A stretch of 64,000 bases of DNA from assembly GCA_018064855.1 (NCBI GenBank), contig JAGHUM010000003.1:40705-104704 (forward strand), given 5' to 3'. Below are positions 51,331 through 60,545 of this stretch, piece after piece (the stretch's first letter is position 1; every line of letters begins with the position of its first letter). Source of the stretch: Candidatus Physcocola equi (GTDB taxonomy: Bacteria > Bacteroidota > Bacteroidia > Bacteroidales > Paludibacteraceae). The position numbers were made by a program, and so were the translations under genes. The notes beneath the pieces were generated by a model. The model ran no database searches. It had not been told where the DNA came from and saw nothing but the letters and a program-made list of their open reading frames with translations.

Positions 51331-51805
51331 AACGAATAAAAAAACGTTTTACTTAACATCTAGAGAATCGAAATCCTCTCGAAAATTCCACAAAAATTGA
51401 TATTGGCACAAAAAAAACTCAATTGATTATGACAAAGATAAGTATTAAAATAGAAAACATCTTCAGTTTCAGCGAAATTTACCATGTTGCTGACAAATTT
51501 GACCAAACAATTGGGTGAACAAAGGTAGAGACATTGGGTGAACAACGTACTATATCGGAAGAGTATTGAAATGGTTATTTTTCCCTTTCTTTTTACACGA
51601 ATTACTGTCAAAAAATATTGGTTATCAACAAAAAGATTAAAAGATAAGGACTTGTACTACTCCACTTCACAAGGAAGAAGTTGGTGTTTTCGGCATAGAT
51701 AAAATATAGTGCACAATTTGAAAAATATTGCACAATGCCAATATATGACAAAAATTGTTCATATATTTGCATTTTGAAAAGAAAATTCACGAAAAATCAA
51801 ATACT
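51331..51805. promoter_or_regulatory. Divergent regulatory region FISUMP / sigma factor
   Basis: About 475 nt with no convincing gene. Toward FISUMP, perfect -7 boxes on the minus strand are TATCTTTG (51440-51433) and TACCTTTG (51527-51520). TTGGGTGAACAA occurs twice as a direct repeat (51511-51522, 51534-51545; 23-nt period). Toward the sigma gene, TATATTTG (51762-51769) is a perfect -7 box 36 nt before ATG 51806. Confidence 0.5.
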
Positions 51806-52639
51806 ATGAAGAATATGAGAACCCACATCACAAAAAGCAACCAGTTTTTCAAGTCTGATTCATCAATCAGAATTTTCTTCAAAGACATCAACTCATTTCC
51901 GCTTCTTGACAAAGCGACAGAAGACAAACTGGCAAAAAAGGGAGATATTGACACCTTGATAAACTGCAACCTCCGTTATGCGGTGCGTCTTGCACACGCA
52001 TATGATTATCAGGGCAATTTGGAAGATCTAATCCAATGTGCCTGCATCGGGATGACAAATGCAGCAAAAGCGTATAACCCCGACAAGATGGATAAAAACG
52101 GAAGATTCATCTATTTTGCAAAAAAATATATCTTTGGAGAAATCATGCAGTTTTACACCATGTCGCATTCAAAAAACAAAGAGGATATATTCCTTTTGAA
52201 ACGCATCAAAAAAGAAATTGAACGCTATCAGGCAGAATATGGTTATGAACCAGATTCGGAGTATATCGCAACAAAACTTGACATGGAAGAAGAAAAAGTG
52301 GAAAACCTTTTGAATGACAACCTCCAGATTGTGTCGGTGGACACCTACTTTGATGAAGACGAGCACCTCACATACGGAGACATGATAGCAGGAGACTTGG
52401 ATGCCGACCTTGAATTGGTCAGAGAAGACGAGAGCAGATGCTTGGAAATGGAAATGCACGCATATCTCAAACCCAAAGAAGAAACCGTGATGCGTGGATT
52501 ACTTGCAATGGATAGTTCGTTTCCCCGCACATTAGACGATATGGCAGATGAACTACAACTAACACCACAACGATGCGGACAACTGAAAGACACAGCCATA
52601 GAAAAATTGAAAAACAACAGGATTCTCAAATATGCTTAG
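51806..52639 (+). CDS. Divergent sigma-70 family factor
   Basis: 277 aa. It resembles RpoD in order: region 1.2-like SIRIFFKDINSFPLLDKATE, region 2 with NCNLRYAVRLAHAYDYQGNL and LIQCACIGMTNAAKAYNPD, then region 3 (RIKKEIERYQAEYGYEPDSE). The region 4 helix-turn-helix is DDMADELQLTPQRCGQLKDT. Region 2.3-2.4, which melts and reads the -10 box, differs strongly from the RpoD at 63002 (RFIYFAKKYIFGEIMQFYTM), so it may read another promoter. ATG 51806 is chosen since an earlier TTG precedes the -7 box. Stop overlaps a MITE fragment. Confidence 0.85.
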   Translation: MKNMRTHITKSNQFFKSDSSIRIFFKDINSFPLLDKATEDKLAKKGDIDTLINCNLRYAVRLAHAYDYQGNLEDLIQCACIGMTNAAKAYNPDKMDKNGRFIYFAKKYIFGEIMQFYTMSHSKNKEDIFLLKRIKKEIERYQAEYGYEPDSEYIATKLDMEEEKVENLLNDNLQIVSVDTYFDEDEHLTYGDMIAGDLDADLELVREDESRCLEMEMHAYLKPKEETVMRGLLAMDSSFPRTLDDMADELQLTPQRCGQLKDTAIEKLKNNRILKYA

Positions 52640-52680
52640 AAGCTGTTTAATCTTTTGGGCTTTTTATAAGTCTTTGTACC
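52638..52680. repeat. Fragment of the MITE-like repeat
   Basis: AGAAGCTGTTTAATCTTTTG, then GGCTTTTTATAAGTCTTTG, matching the left end and part of the interior of the 175-bp family but lacking the GCGAACT block. It overlaps the sigma stop codon by 2 nt. Confidence 0.65.
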
Positions 52681-52682
52681 TT

Positions 52683-54656
52683 TTATCCATGATAACCTCC
52701 AGAGAACATTATCATAATAAAACCAATAAAAAGAAGGAAACAAACCAAAGCGACTCCTATATACACTGCCACAGATATGGCAATCGCCTTCTTCATTGAA
52801 TACAATTTCACCTTTCTAAGATAACAAAACAAAGCAAGATCCAAGAATAAACTAATAATCACAGTATTGATTACACCGGAGTGTTCTGAAAGATAAGTCG
52901 CTGTACTTTTCCCAAATGCGTCCCTATCCACATCTACCCTTGACGGAATATCATCTTTATTTAGTTTAGGACAGTTCTCAAAAGCATACTCCGAAATAGC
53001 AGACAAGGCAGACGGCCACTTCACATATTCCAGAGAAGTACAATTACTGAAAACATATCTGTCTATACAAGTAACCTGATCGGGGATAACCACACTTTTC
53101 AATCTTGAACAATTAGAGAAAGCACTTGCCCCAATTCTGACAACAGTATTTGGAATAACAACATTTTCCAATGAACAGCAAGAAAAAAACATACCAGAAG
53201 GAATCTCGGTAAGATTTTCAGACAAGTGAACTTTTTTCAAATAGGTGCAAGATTCAAAAACGTGATAACCAACACCTCTCACTGAATTTGGCATGTAAAT
53301 CTCTTCGATGCCCGAACACCCTTTAAAAGCCATACTGCCTATAAAATCCAAGCCATCGGGAAGCACAACACCCTTTATCTTGTAACAGTCTTCAAAGGCT
53401 TTTGATTCAATTGTTTTAACACCTTGGGGAATAACAACAAGTCCGTCGTAATGCTTACTTGACCACCCCCTGCAAACCGTGCCATGATCTGTTATCAGCA
53501 AGACATTTAAAGAATCGCACCCTTCAAAACACCCTTTAGAATACTCACAATTTTGTGGAATATCGATGTCTTTCAACTGATTACAATAACTAAACGCACT
53601 CTCTTCAATCTTTTCCACGGTATTGGGCAAAACCACTTTCTTCAAATTTTTACATTGTGCAAAAGCATTGACTCCAATTTGCTTCAAAGAACTTGGAAGG
53701 ATTACTTCCTCCAACTTATAGAAACGGAAAAAAGACTGTCCATTTATCGCTGTAACGCCCTCTGGAATAACCAAAGTGGAAGGGCATGAATCGATGTTTC
53801 CTATCCAATCGTAGCATTTTGTACCATTGGCATAAATCAGCAGTCCAGATTTACCATCGATTTTCGTTCCATCACGCTGCAAATAACAACTTAAAGCGCC
53901 ATCACCAATAAAATCAACAGAATTAGGAATATTTGTTCGTTTCAATTTGTAAGAAAAAGCACCTTTACCAATGTATTTCAAACCTTCCGGCAAAGATACA
54001 TGCTCAACATTTGCATATAAAAAAGCATGCTTGTCTATTGCTATCACTCCTGGCGGAATAACAATATCTTTCGGACAGGAATCTTCATGTCCGATCCAGC
54101 CGTTGCATCTGCGTCCATTGTCATAATAAACTAATTGGTTTATTTTTTCACATCCATGAAAAGCATCCGTACCAACGGTATGCAAAGAAGATGGGATGGA
54201 AATAAACTCCAGGCCTCTACAGCCATAGAATGCCGAATCGCCAATTTCGCAAATCGACTCCGGCAAATTGATTGTTGACAAAAAGGAACAACCATTAAAC
54301 GCATTTTTTCCAATAGAAGTCAACCCTTCAGGTAGATGCACCTTCTCCAGTTCATGATTCCACTTAAAAGCCTCGTCTCCTATGGATGTAACTCCATTGG
54401 GTATTGAAATACTTGTGATTCGTACATATTCAAACGCACTATTGCCAATCTTTCTTAAAGAAAGAGGCAGTTGGATGTTCACATTTTTAAATCTAAGTTC
54501 CTTCAGATCTTCCTTGTTTATTTCAGTGACACCCTCCCTGACTATGACTTTATCACCCTTCACTACATACACACCGTCTTCAGCATTTATCGTTTGACAA
54601 ACACAAGAGAAGCAAAGCAAAAGAAAGAAAGCAATGAAATTCTTATATAGACGCAT
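52683..54656 (-). CDS. BspA-like leucine-rich-repeat protein with C-terminal membrane segments
   Basis: 657 aa from ATG 54656 (signal peptide MRLYKNFIAFFLLLCFSCVC, INA|ED). Residues ~45-570 hold about twenty BspA/TpLRR repeats of ~23 residues (pattern IPNGVTSIGDEAFKWNHELE; LPEGLTSIGKNAFNGCSFLS). Unlike most family members it ends in two TM segments (~590-610 and ~630-652, IAISVAVYIGVALVCFLLFI) rather than a sorting domain, so it should sit in the inner membrane with its LRR outside. Follows the EamA gene by 25 nt. Confidence 0.88.
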   Translation of the reverse strand: MRLYKNFIAFFLLLCFSCVCQTINAEDGVYVVKGDKVIVREGVTEINKEDLKELRFKNVNIQLPLSLRKIGNSAFEYVRITSISIPNGVTSIGDEAFKWNHELEKVHLPEGLTSIGKNAFNGCSFLSTINLPESICEIGDSAFYGCRGLEFISIPSSLHTVGTDAFHGCEKINQLVYYDNGRRCNGWIGHEDSCPKDIVIPPGVIAIDKHAFLYANVEHVSLPEGLKYIGKGAFSYKLKRTNIPNSVDFIGDGALSCYLQRDGTKIDGKSGLLIYANGTKCYDWIGNIDSCPSTLVIPEGVTAINGQSFFRFYKLEEVILPSSLKQIGVNAFAQCKNLKKVVLPNTVEKIEESAFSYCNQLKDIDIPQNCEYSKGCFEGCDSLNVLLITDHGTVCRGWSSKHYDGLVVIPQGVKTIESKAFEDCYKIKGVVLPDGLDFIGSMAFKGCSGIEEIYMPNSVRGVGYHVFESCTYLKKVHLSENLTEIPSGMFFSCCSLENVVIPNTVVRIGASAFSNCSRLKSVVIPDQVTCIDRYVFSNCTSLEYVKWPSALSAISEYAFENCPKLNKDDIPSRVDVDRDAFGKSTATYLSEHSGVINTVIISLFLDLALFCYLRKVKLYSMKKAIAISVAVYIGVALVCFLLFIGFIMIMFSGGYHG

Positions 54657-54681
54657 ATTCTGTATTATTGCAAATAAGAGT

Positions 54682-55554
54682 TTATTTCTCTTTTTTGGTG
54701 ATGATAACCAACACCGCCACCAGCACCAACAACATTCCGATACCAGTGCGTATTGTAAGATGCTCGTTGAACACACATACACCTACGACAACCGCAGTAG
54801 CGGGCTCCAACGCCCCTAAAATGGAGGCAGGGGTAGAACCAATCTTCAACACAGCACTCGCCGTACACACAAAAGAAATGACGGTGGGGAACAAAGCGAT
54901 GCAGAAAATCAGAAACAACTGATTTCCTGAGTCAACAGGAGCGAAACGGAATCCTGCCAAAAAAAACGGAATGTAAATGACCAACCCCATCAGCAAGATA
55001 TAGAACGTCACCACAATGGTAGGCAGTCTGCGCAACCGACTCTTATTGATACACACCATATAAATGGCATAGGTCAATGCAGAGACAAGAGCCAATACTG
55101 CACCCAGAGCATCGAGTTTCACACCATCTCCATTAACATATAACAAAGCAATGCCCGCCATCGCCAAAACAATACACAAACCAGTACGAAGGCTTAACCG
55201 TTCGTTGTAAAACAACGCCAAAATGGCAGCGACCATAACCGGATAAACATAAAGAATGGTGGATGCTATACCCACATCCATATAATTATAACTGTGAAAA
55301 AGCGACAGAGAAGAGCCAATCACCATCAGCCCCAAACAAAAGGCGACCGACAGAGATTTACGATCGATCTTCAAACTGTATCCTTTCATCTTTGCCAAAG
55401 CCGCCACCAAAACAACAGCCGTAAGATAACGATAAAACACCACAGAAGAAGCGTCTAATCCAGATTTATACAAAGGGACAGCGAACAACGGATTCAATCC
55501 GTAAGCAGCACCTCCGACTATGCCTAATATGTAACCCCGTAACTTATTGCTCAT
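54682..55554 (-). CDS. EamA/DMT-family transporter
   Basis: A 290-aa protein with ten TM helices formed by two EamA units: GYILGIVGGAAYGLNPLFAV opening the first and LGAVLALVSALTYAIYMVCI the second, with PASILGALEPATAVVVGVCV near the C-terminus. Drug/metabolite exporter superfamily; substrate unknown. ATG 55554 chosen over an upstream start in the intergenic region. Part of the long minus-strand run. Confidence 0.9.
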   Translation of the reverse strand: MSNKLRGYILGIVGGAAYGLNPLFAVPLYKSGLDASSVVFYRYLTAVVLVAALAKMKGYSLKIDRKSLSVAFCLGLMVIGSSLSLFHSYNYMDVGIASTILYVYPVMVAAILALFYNERLSLRTGLCIVLAMAGIALLYVNGDGVKLDALGAVLALVSALTYAIYMVCINKSRLRRLPTIVVTFYILLMGLVIYIPFFLAGFRFAPVDSGNQLFLIFCIALFPTVISFVCTASAVLKIGSTPASILGALEPATAVVVGVCVFNEHLTIRTGIGMLLVLVAVLVIITKKEK

Positions 55555-55574
55555 TTGAAACACCAGACAATGTC

Positions 55575-56315
55575 TTATTTTGATATAAGGGGAACGTAAG
55601 AACAAACACTGTCAAATTTCACCTTATAAATATCGCATAAATCATCTTTCGCTAACACCTCACCGAAATAGCCTCTACGCATTTTGACCCCAATAAGATC
55701 ACATTTATTGAGTTGAGTTGTATAACTAATTGAGGTACAGTGTTTTTCTTTTGAATCAGCAACATATACAGAAAAAACGGGATAAAGAAACATTTTGGTC
55801 AGATTCAACGAAAACCTATCTACAAAAGGAATCTCCTCTTCGGGTATTGCTTTTGGATTAGCATTTTTATCAACAGCCTCAATATCCCAATACTCAGAAT
55901 CCTTATTCTTGCCTTTTACCATCCGATATTCTTTTATCCGAAATGTATATACATCTTCCGGTCCAGAATAACAAATATTGCCAACTAACACCAACACTTC
56001 AGACAAAAAGATATAATGAAAAAAAAAGAAAACAAGAAATCCAACTTTCATGTATTTGATTTTCATATTCTCACTAATCGTTTCAGAGTCAGCAAGTGAA
56101 CCAAAAATCATCATCAAAAACACGAGAAAAACATACAATGTAAGAAACCAATTAGAAACAAAAACATATGCATTATTAATCATAATTTCAATCAAAAAAT
56201 ACAGAAAAGGCAGAATCGCCATCAGCCAAAAAGTAGATTGAATTTCTTTTTTCACATAAGCAAACAGTAAAAAAGACAAGCCAACAACCAATATGAAAAA
56301 CAGTGTGAATATCAT
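55575..56315 (-). CDS. Unknown membrane protein, 246 aa
   Basis: Four hydrophobic segments (~1-20, 28-45, 53-72, 88-112) are followed by a soluble, probably extracytoplasmic domain (~115-246: DVYTFRIKEYRMVKGKNKDS, VDRFSLNLTKMFLYPVFSVY, GVKMRRGYFGEVLAKDDL). I do not recognise it. A+T-rich relative to its neighbours. Sits between the GT2 and EamA genes, with short gaps (32 and 20 nt). Confidence 0.6.
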   Translation of the reverse strand: MIFTLFFILVVGLSFLLFAYVKKEIQSTFWLMAILPFLYFLIEIMINNAYVFVSNWFLTLYVFLVFLMMIFGSLADSETISENMKIKYMKVGFLVFFFFHYIFLSEVLVLVGNICYSGPEDVYTFRIKEYRMVKGKNKDSEYWDIEAVDKNANPKAIPEEEIPFVDRFSLNLTKMFLYPVFSVYVADSKEKHCTSISYTTQLNKCDLIGVKMRRGYFGEVLAKDDLCDIYKVKFDSVCSYVPLISK

Positions 56316-56347
56316 GTGGGATATGAATTTGAGGTCGATTTATATCA

Positions 56348-57361
56348 TCAATTCCGCCATTCTTTGAACGACTTGAGCCCATTCAAATAACATTGCCAAA
56401 CCAAAGAGTGAGGATAAACCTCTGGAATATTATCATTAACCGTTTTCTTCATGTTTTCCTGACGTTTTGCAGCGAAAGAAGAGCGCATCTTCCAAAACTG
56501 GAAACGAGCATTGAGCACGGCGGCGAAATTGGCAAAATCCAACTTTGCCAAAAAGACAAAAGCAGCCAAATAATCCATAAAAAAACGAACGAACAGCACT
56601 TTGCACGCTTTAGGTTCATTCTTGTAGATTAGGAAAAGATTATTTCTGAAATTGAGGAATGTCTTTCGAGGGTTGGCAGCGCTGAGCGTTCCACCTCCCA
56701 CATGATAGACCATGCTATGAGGCACACAAGCCAAACGATACCCTCTCGCCCGCAATCTCCAGCACAAGTCGATTTCCTCTTGGTGAGCGAAAAAAGACAC
56801 ATCGAGTCCGCCATTTTCCAAATAGAGTTTACGACGAACCATGAGTGCGGCACCTGTAGTCCAGAAAACATCTGTCACAGTATCATACTGAGCATTATCC
56901 CTTTCCACATTGGCAAAGAGTCTTCCTCGGCAAAAAGGATAGCCCCACTTATCAATAAAACCACCCGCAGCCCCTGCATGCTCAAAGAAATCTTTGTTGT
57001 AGAAAGCACGAATTTTCGGTTGACAACCAGCCACATCAGGGTTTTCATCCATGAAAGAAACCAAACTATCCAACCAACCAGGTGTTGTCTCAATGTCGGA
57101 ATTAAGCAATACCACATATTCCGCATCAATAGCCGCCAACGCCCGGTTATACCCTTCTGCGAAACCATAATTTTCATCAAAAGCCAAAACACGAACTTGC
57201 GGATAAGACTGCTGAAGAAAAGCAATGGAATCGTCGGTCGAGCCATTATCCGCCACAATCACCTCAGCATCTGGGATGAGAGAGTCGCGCACAACAGAAG
57301 GCAGGAACTGTTCGAGGAACTTTCTGCCATTCCAATTTAAAATAACAACTGCTGTTTTCAT
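56348..57361 (-). CDS. Family 2 glycosyltransferase
   Basis: 337 aa. GT2 signatures: TAVVILNWNGRKFLEQFLPS, VIVADNGSTDDSIAFLQ, the sugar-nucleotide Asp in VLLNSDIETTPGWL, and FAHQEEIDLCWRLRARGYRL (acceptor/base region). No N-terminal TM; a hydrophobic stretch near 265-285 may associate with the membrane. It probably adds a sugar to a surface glycan or glycolipid. Its ATG overlaps the acyltransferase stop by 4 bp, so the two are translationally coupled. Confidence 0.92.
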   Translation of the reverse strand: MKTAVVILNWNGRKFLEQFLPSVVRDSLIPDAEVIVADNGSTDDSIAFLQQSYPQVRVLAFDENYGFAEGYNRALAAIDAEYVVLLNSDIETTPGWLDSLVSFMDENPDVAGCQPKIRAFYNKDFFEHAGAAGGFIDKWGYPFCRGRLFANVERDNAQYDTVTDVFWTTGAALMVRRKLYLENGGLDVSFFAHQEEIDLCWRLRARGYRLACVPHSMVYHVGGGTLSAANPRKTFLNFRNNLFLIYKNEPKACKVLFVRFFMDYLAAFVFLAKLDFANFAAVLNARFQFWKMRSSFAAKRQENMKKTVNDNIPEVYPHSLVWQCYLNGLKSFKEWRN

Positions 57362-58269
57362 GCTTTTTTGGATTGCTGTTCCTGTAAGATTTGCTGATGG
57401 TCGTATTTCCAACGGCGATGCGTCCAGAACCAAAGAGCCGGATTGCGCTGGATGGTCTCTTCAAGCAGATTAGCATATTTTTTTGTCACCATTCCGTCTT
57501 CCTCCTTAGAAGCGTCGGGTGTGATGGTGAAAATACGGCAGTGATAATAACCACGTTCCACACGATACATATCGAGGTAGATGACGGCAGACTTAAACAT
57601 TTTCGCCAACCGCTCCGGTCCCTGAAGGAAAGGCGTATCGTGGTGGAGGAAATCGGTCCAGAAATGGAGATTACCACGCGAAGGCGTTTGATCGGCCAGC
57701 AAGCCCAAGCCAAAAATCTTCCCATCTTTGTGCAGTTGAGCCAAAGGTCGTATGGCCTTGTCCTTTGGAATGACCATAGTGCCGAAACGCTGACGCGCTT
57801 TCAAAAAGAAATCGTCGAGATAAGGGTTAGACACATGACGATAAAGTTCGGCGCCGACGATATGGCTGAAATACTTATGGTAGATGGTAGGCACCCATTC
57901 CCACGGACCAGTATGTGCCATATCAATGAACACCGAATGACCATTGTTGACATGCTGCTCCATCTCCTCTATATTGTCGAAGACCACACGTTCATCAAGT
58001 TGGGCCTGCGTCATGTTGAAAGCCTTTATACTTTCAAGCAGAATATCGCAAAACCAAGCATAAAACTCCTTCTCGATAGCCTTCAGTTCTTCTTTAGACT
58101 TATCCGGGAAAGAAGAAGCCAAATTGCTCGCCACCACCTTACGACGATAGCCCACCACATGATAGCAAAGAAAATAAAACACATCCGAGAGCCAATACAT
58201 CACCCGAAAAGGCAGATGTGAAATCACCTGGATGAGCAAAAACATGAACCCAAAAGCAATTCTTTTCAT
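57358..58269 (-). CDS. Lipid A-type (LpxL/HtrB-like) acyltransferase
   Basis: 303 aa. One N-terminal hydrophobic helix (IAFGFMFLLIQVISHLPFRV), the catalytic HxxxxE in DMAHTGPWEW, GLLADQTPSRGNLHFWTDFL and the C-terminal WFWTHRRWKY, all features of the LpxL/LpxM family. It transfers an acyl chain to a lipid A precursor at the inner membrane's inner face. Coupling to a GT2 gene fits envelope glycolipid synthesis. Confidence 0.92.
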   Translation of the reverse strand: MKRIAFGFMFLLIQVISHLPFRVMYWLSDVFYFLCYHVVGYRRKVVASNLASSFPDKSKEELKAIEKEFYAWFCDILLESIKAFNMTQAQLDERVVFDNIEEMEQHVNNGHSVFIDMAHTGPWEWVPTIYHKYFSHIVGAELYRHVSNPYLDDFFLKARQRFGTMVIPKDKAIRPLAQLHKDGKIFGLGLLADQTPSRGNLHFWTDFLHHDTPFLQGPERLAKMFKSAVIYLDMYRVERGYYHCRIFTITPDASKEEDGMVTKKYANLLEETIQRNPALWFWTHRRWKYDHQQILQEQQSKKA

Positions 58270-58290
58270 AAGCGATCAAACTTATGTACA

Positions 58291-58893
58291 TTAATTATTT
58301 AAAGACGCATTGATTTCCTCGATATAGTCGAGCAACTCCGTTCTACCCTGCTTCTTTTCCGAAGACGTGATGAAGATAGGCGGCAGTTCCTCCCATTGCT
58401 CCAAAAGAGCATTCTGGTAAGCCTCCACATTTTCCTTCACACGCATAGGGCCGAGTTTGTCTGCCTTTGTAAACACAATGGAGAAAGGGACTCCATTCTC
58501 TCCGAGAAATTCCATAAACTCCAAATCAACCTTTTGGGGTTCGTGTCGGACATCAATCAAGAGGAAAAGATTGGTTAGTTGCTCCCGTTTCAATATGTAG
58601 CCCTTAATCATAGGCTCCAATTTAGCCCGAACATCCTTCGGAACATTCGCAAAACCATAGCCTGGCAAATCGACCAAATGCCACTGTTCATTAACAATAA
58701 AGTGATTGATGAGCAACGTCTTACCAGGTTTAGAAGAAGTCATGGCGAGATTTTTCTGCGCCACAAGCATATTGATGAGAGAAGACTTACCGACATTAGA
58801 TCTGCCAATAAACGCATATTCAGGCAAACGAGAGTCGGGACATAGTGCCACAGTCGGGCTACTTTTTACGAAAGAAGCAGATTTAATATCCAT
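58291..58893 (-). CDS. engB: Ribosome biogenesis GTPase YihA/EngB
   Basis: A 200-aa single-domain TRAFAC GTPase: P-loop [12 protein letters not shown] (~31-42), switch region [13 protein letters not shown]3 [11 protein letters not shown]4 FTKADK and G5 SSEKKQG. EngB helps large ribosomal subunit assembly. Starts 5 nt after holA ends, so the two are co-transcribed. Confidence 0.97.
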   Translation of the reverse strand: MDIKSASFVKSSPTVALCPDSRLPEYAFIGRSNVGKSSLINMLVAQKNLAMTSSKPGKTLLINHFIVNEQWHLVDLPGYGFANVPKDVRAKLEPMIKGYILKREQLTNLFLLIDVRHEPQKVDLEFMEFLGENGVPFSIVFTKADKLGPMRVKENVEAYQNALLEQWEELPPIFITSSEKKQGRTELLDYIEEINASLNN

Positions 58894-58898
58894 AAAAA

Positions 58899-59930
58899 TT
58901 ATTTTTTGTCGTGTAATAAATGAAAGACCAATTCCTTTAAGATTTGGCCGGGAGCAGTAGAGACATTGTTCACCCCCTTGCTAGCAGCGTCTGCTTTCCT
59001 GATTTCAGCGATGGCGCGCATAGTCTGCCAACCATTATAGAACTTCGCAGCGGTTTCATAATCGCGGACAGCATAGGGGTTAATACCGAGTTTGCTGGCC
59101 ACATTTCCGCTGGATTTGTCGGGGATGTAAAAATACTGCATCAGATTGGCGAAAGTATTGAAAAGCAACGCGAGCACAGGCTGAATGGGGTTCTTCTCCG
59201 GATTCTCCTCAAAAAAACAAACAATCTTATTCACCAGCAACGCATCCTTACGCAAAAGCGCATCCTTCAATTCAAAAGGTGTGTATTGCCTGCTGTTTCC
59301 CACATACTTTTTGACCATTTCCGCGGTCACCTTCGTTGTATCCTTCGGGAGGGAAATCTGCAGTTTCTTTATCTCATTGTTGATTTTGTGCAAGTCGTTT
59401 CCGATATTGTCGGCCATCATCTGCACAGCATTTGGTTCAATCTCAATTCTCAACTGCTTGAAGATATTCCCAATAAAAGTAGGCAGTTGGTTATCATACA
59501 ATCTTTTTGACTCAAAGACCACACCACCACACTTTTCAACCTTTTCGAGGATTCTCTTTGCTTTTCTCATATCAGGTTTGCCATGATAAACGATGGCAAG
59601 AACAGTGGTAAGTTGAGGATTATCCATATATTTCTCCAACTTTTCAAGTCCCTTCAGCATCTGTGCCTCTTTTACCATAACCACCCTTCTCTCACTATTC
59701 ATAGGAAAAGACATGGCCGAAGCTGCAATACCGGAAGGTGTGGCATCGAGGCCATAAAACACCTCCTGATCAAAAGTCTGTTCAGCCTCACCGAGCAGCG
59801 ATTTTTCGATATAATCCGAGATTATATCCATAAAAAAAGATTCCTCTCCCATCAGGAAATAGACAGGAGCAACAACACCATCCTTCAGGTCACTAAGGAC
59901 AGCCTTATAGTCTGAAATTGATTTGGCCAA
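58899..59930 (-). CDS. holA: DNA polymerase III delta subunit
   Basis: 343 aa with the HolA layout: N-terminal [29 protein letters not shown]-like [20 protein letters not shown], and the C-terminal helical collar domain ([20 protein letters not shown]). Delta opens the beta clamp during loading. First gene of a minus-strand run that continues with engB and the acyltransferase. Its -7 box (TATCTTTG on minus) lies at 59975-59968. Confidence 0.93.
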   Translation of the reverse strand: MAKSISDYKAVLSDLKDGVVAPVYFLMGEESFFMDIISDYIEKSLLGEAEQTFDQEVFYGLDATPSGIAASAMSFPMNSERRVVMVKEAQMLKGLEKLEKYMDNPQLTTVLAIVYHGKPDMRKAKRILEKVEKCGGVVFESKRLYDNQLPTFIGNIFKQLRIEIEPNAVQMMADNIGNDLHKINNEIKKLQISLPKDTTKVTAEMVKKYVGNSRQYTPFELKDALLRKDALLVNKIVCFFEENPEKNPIQPVLALLFNTFANLMQYFYIPDKSSGNVASKLGINPYAVRDYETAAKFYNGWQTMRAIAEIRKADAASKGVNNVSTAPGQILKELVFHLLHDKK

Positions 59931-59967
59931 AAAAAAATTAAACTATAAAGATTAAACAAAGAGCATA

Positions 59968-59975
59968 CAAAGATA
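59968..59975 (-). promoter_or_regulatory. -7 box of the holA operon
   Basis: TATCTTTG on the minus strand, exact, 38 nt before the holA start. Confidence 0.5.
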
Positions 59976-60028
59976 AAAAAAAGGCGTGAAAAGCGGGTTG
60001 AAAAGAATCAATAAAGCGAGAAAATGCT

Positions 60029-60036
60029 TATTTTTG
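60029..60036 (+). promoter_or_regulatory. -7 box of the HsdR-N gene
   Basis: TATTTTTG followed by C, exact, 6 nt before ATG 60042, so the transcript would have almost no leader. Confidence 0.45.
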
Positions 60037-60041
60037 CAGAT

Positions 60042-60500
60042 ATGGAGACACTTAATTTTCCAAAATATGAGTTCCGGACACGCGTTGCGGAAGGCAAAGA
60101 AGAAATCTTTGACGAGCAACGACGCAAATGGGTGCGACTCACCCCCGAAGAACGGGTGCGCCAACACATGGTAAGGTTTCTCATCGACAGCAAACAATAT
60201 CCCGCACAATTGATTTCTAATGAAGCGTCATTGACAATCAACGGAATGAGCAAGCGATGCGACACCGTGGTATATGACCGGGACATGAAAGCGCGCGTCA
60301 TACTGGAATACAAAGCGCCAAGCGTCTCCATCACCGAAAAGACATTCGACCAGATTGCGATGTACAACATCAAATTTCAGGTAGATATTCTAATCGTGAG
60401 CAACGGAATCAACCACTATTGCTGTAAAGTAAACAAAGAGAGCAACAGCTACACTTTTTTAAGAGAGATACCCTCATGGGATCTAATTGTGAAGCAATAA
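60042..60500 (+). CDS. Type I restriction R-subunit N-terminal domain protein (stand-alone)
   Basis: A 152-aa protein made of the HsdR_N-like nuclease fold: EIFDEQRRKWVRLTPEERVR, then CDTVVYDRDMKARVILEYKA, which supplies the D...ExK nuclease-like residues (D in CDTVVYD, E-Y-K in ILEYKA), followed by FDQIAMYNIKFQVDILIVSN. It lacks the helicase part, and no HsdM/HsdS genes are near. This short form is conserved and stand-alone in Bacteroidales; role unknown. Confidence 0.82.
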   Translation: METLNFPKYEFRTRVAEGKEEIFDEQRRKWVRLTPEERVRQHMVRFLIDSKQYPAQLISNEASLTINGMSKRCDTVVYDRDMKARVILEYKAPSVSITEKTFDQIAMYNIKFQVDILIVSNGINHYCCKVNKESNSYTFLREIPSWDLIVKQ

Positions 60501-60545
60501 TGGTGACTACAGATTCACAGAATTAAAAATAAAAAACATACACAC

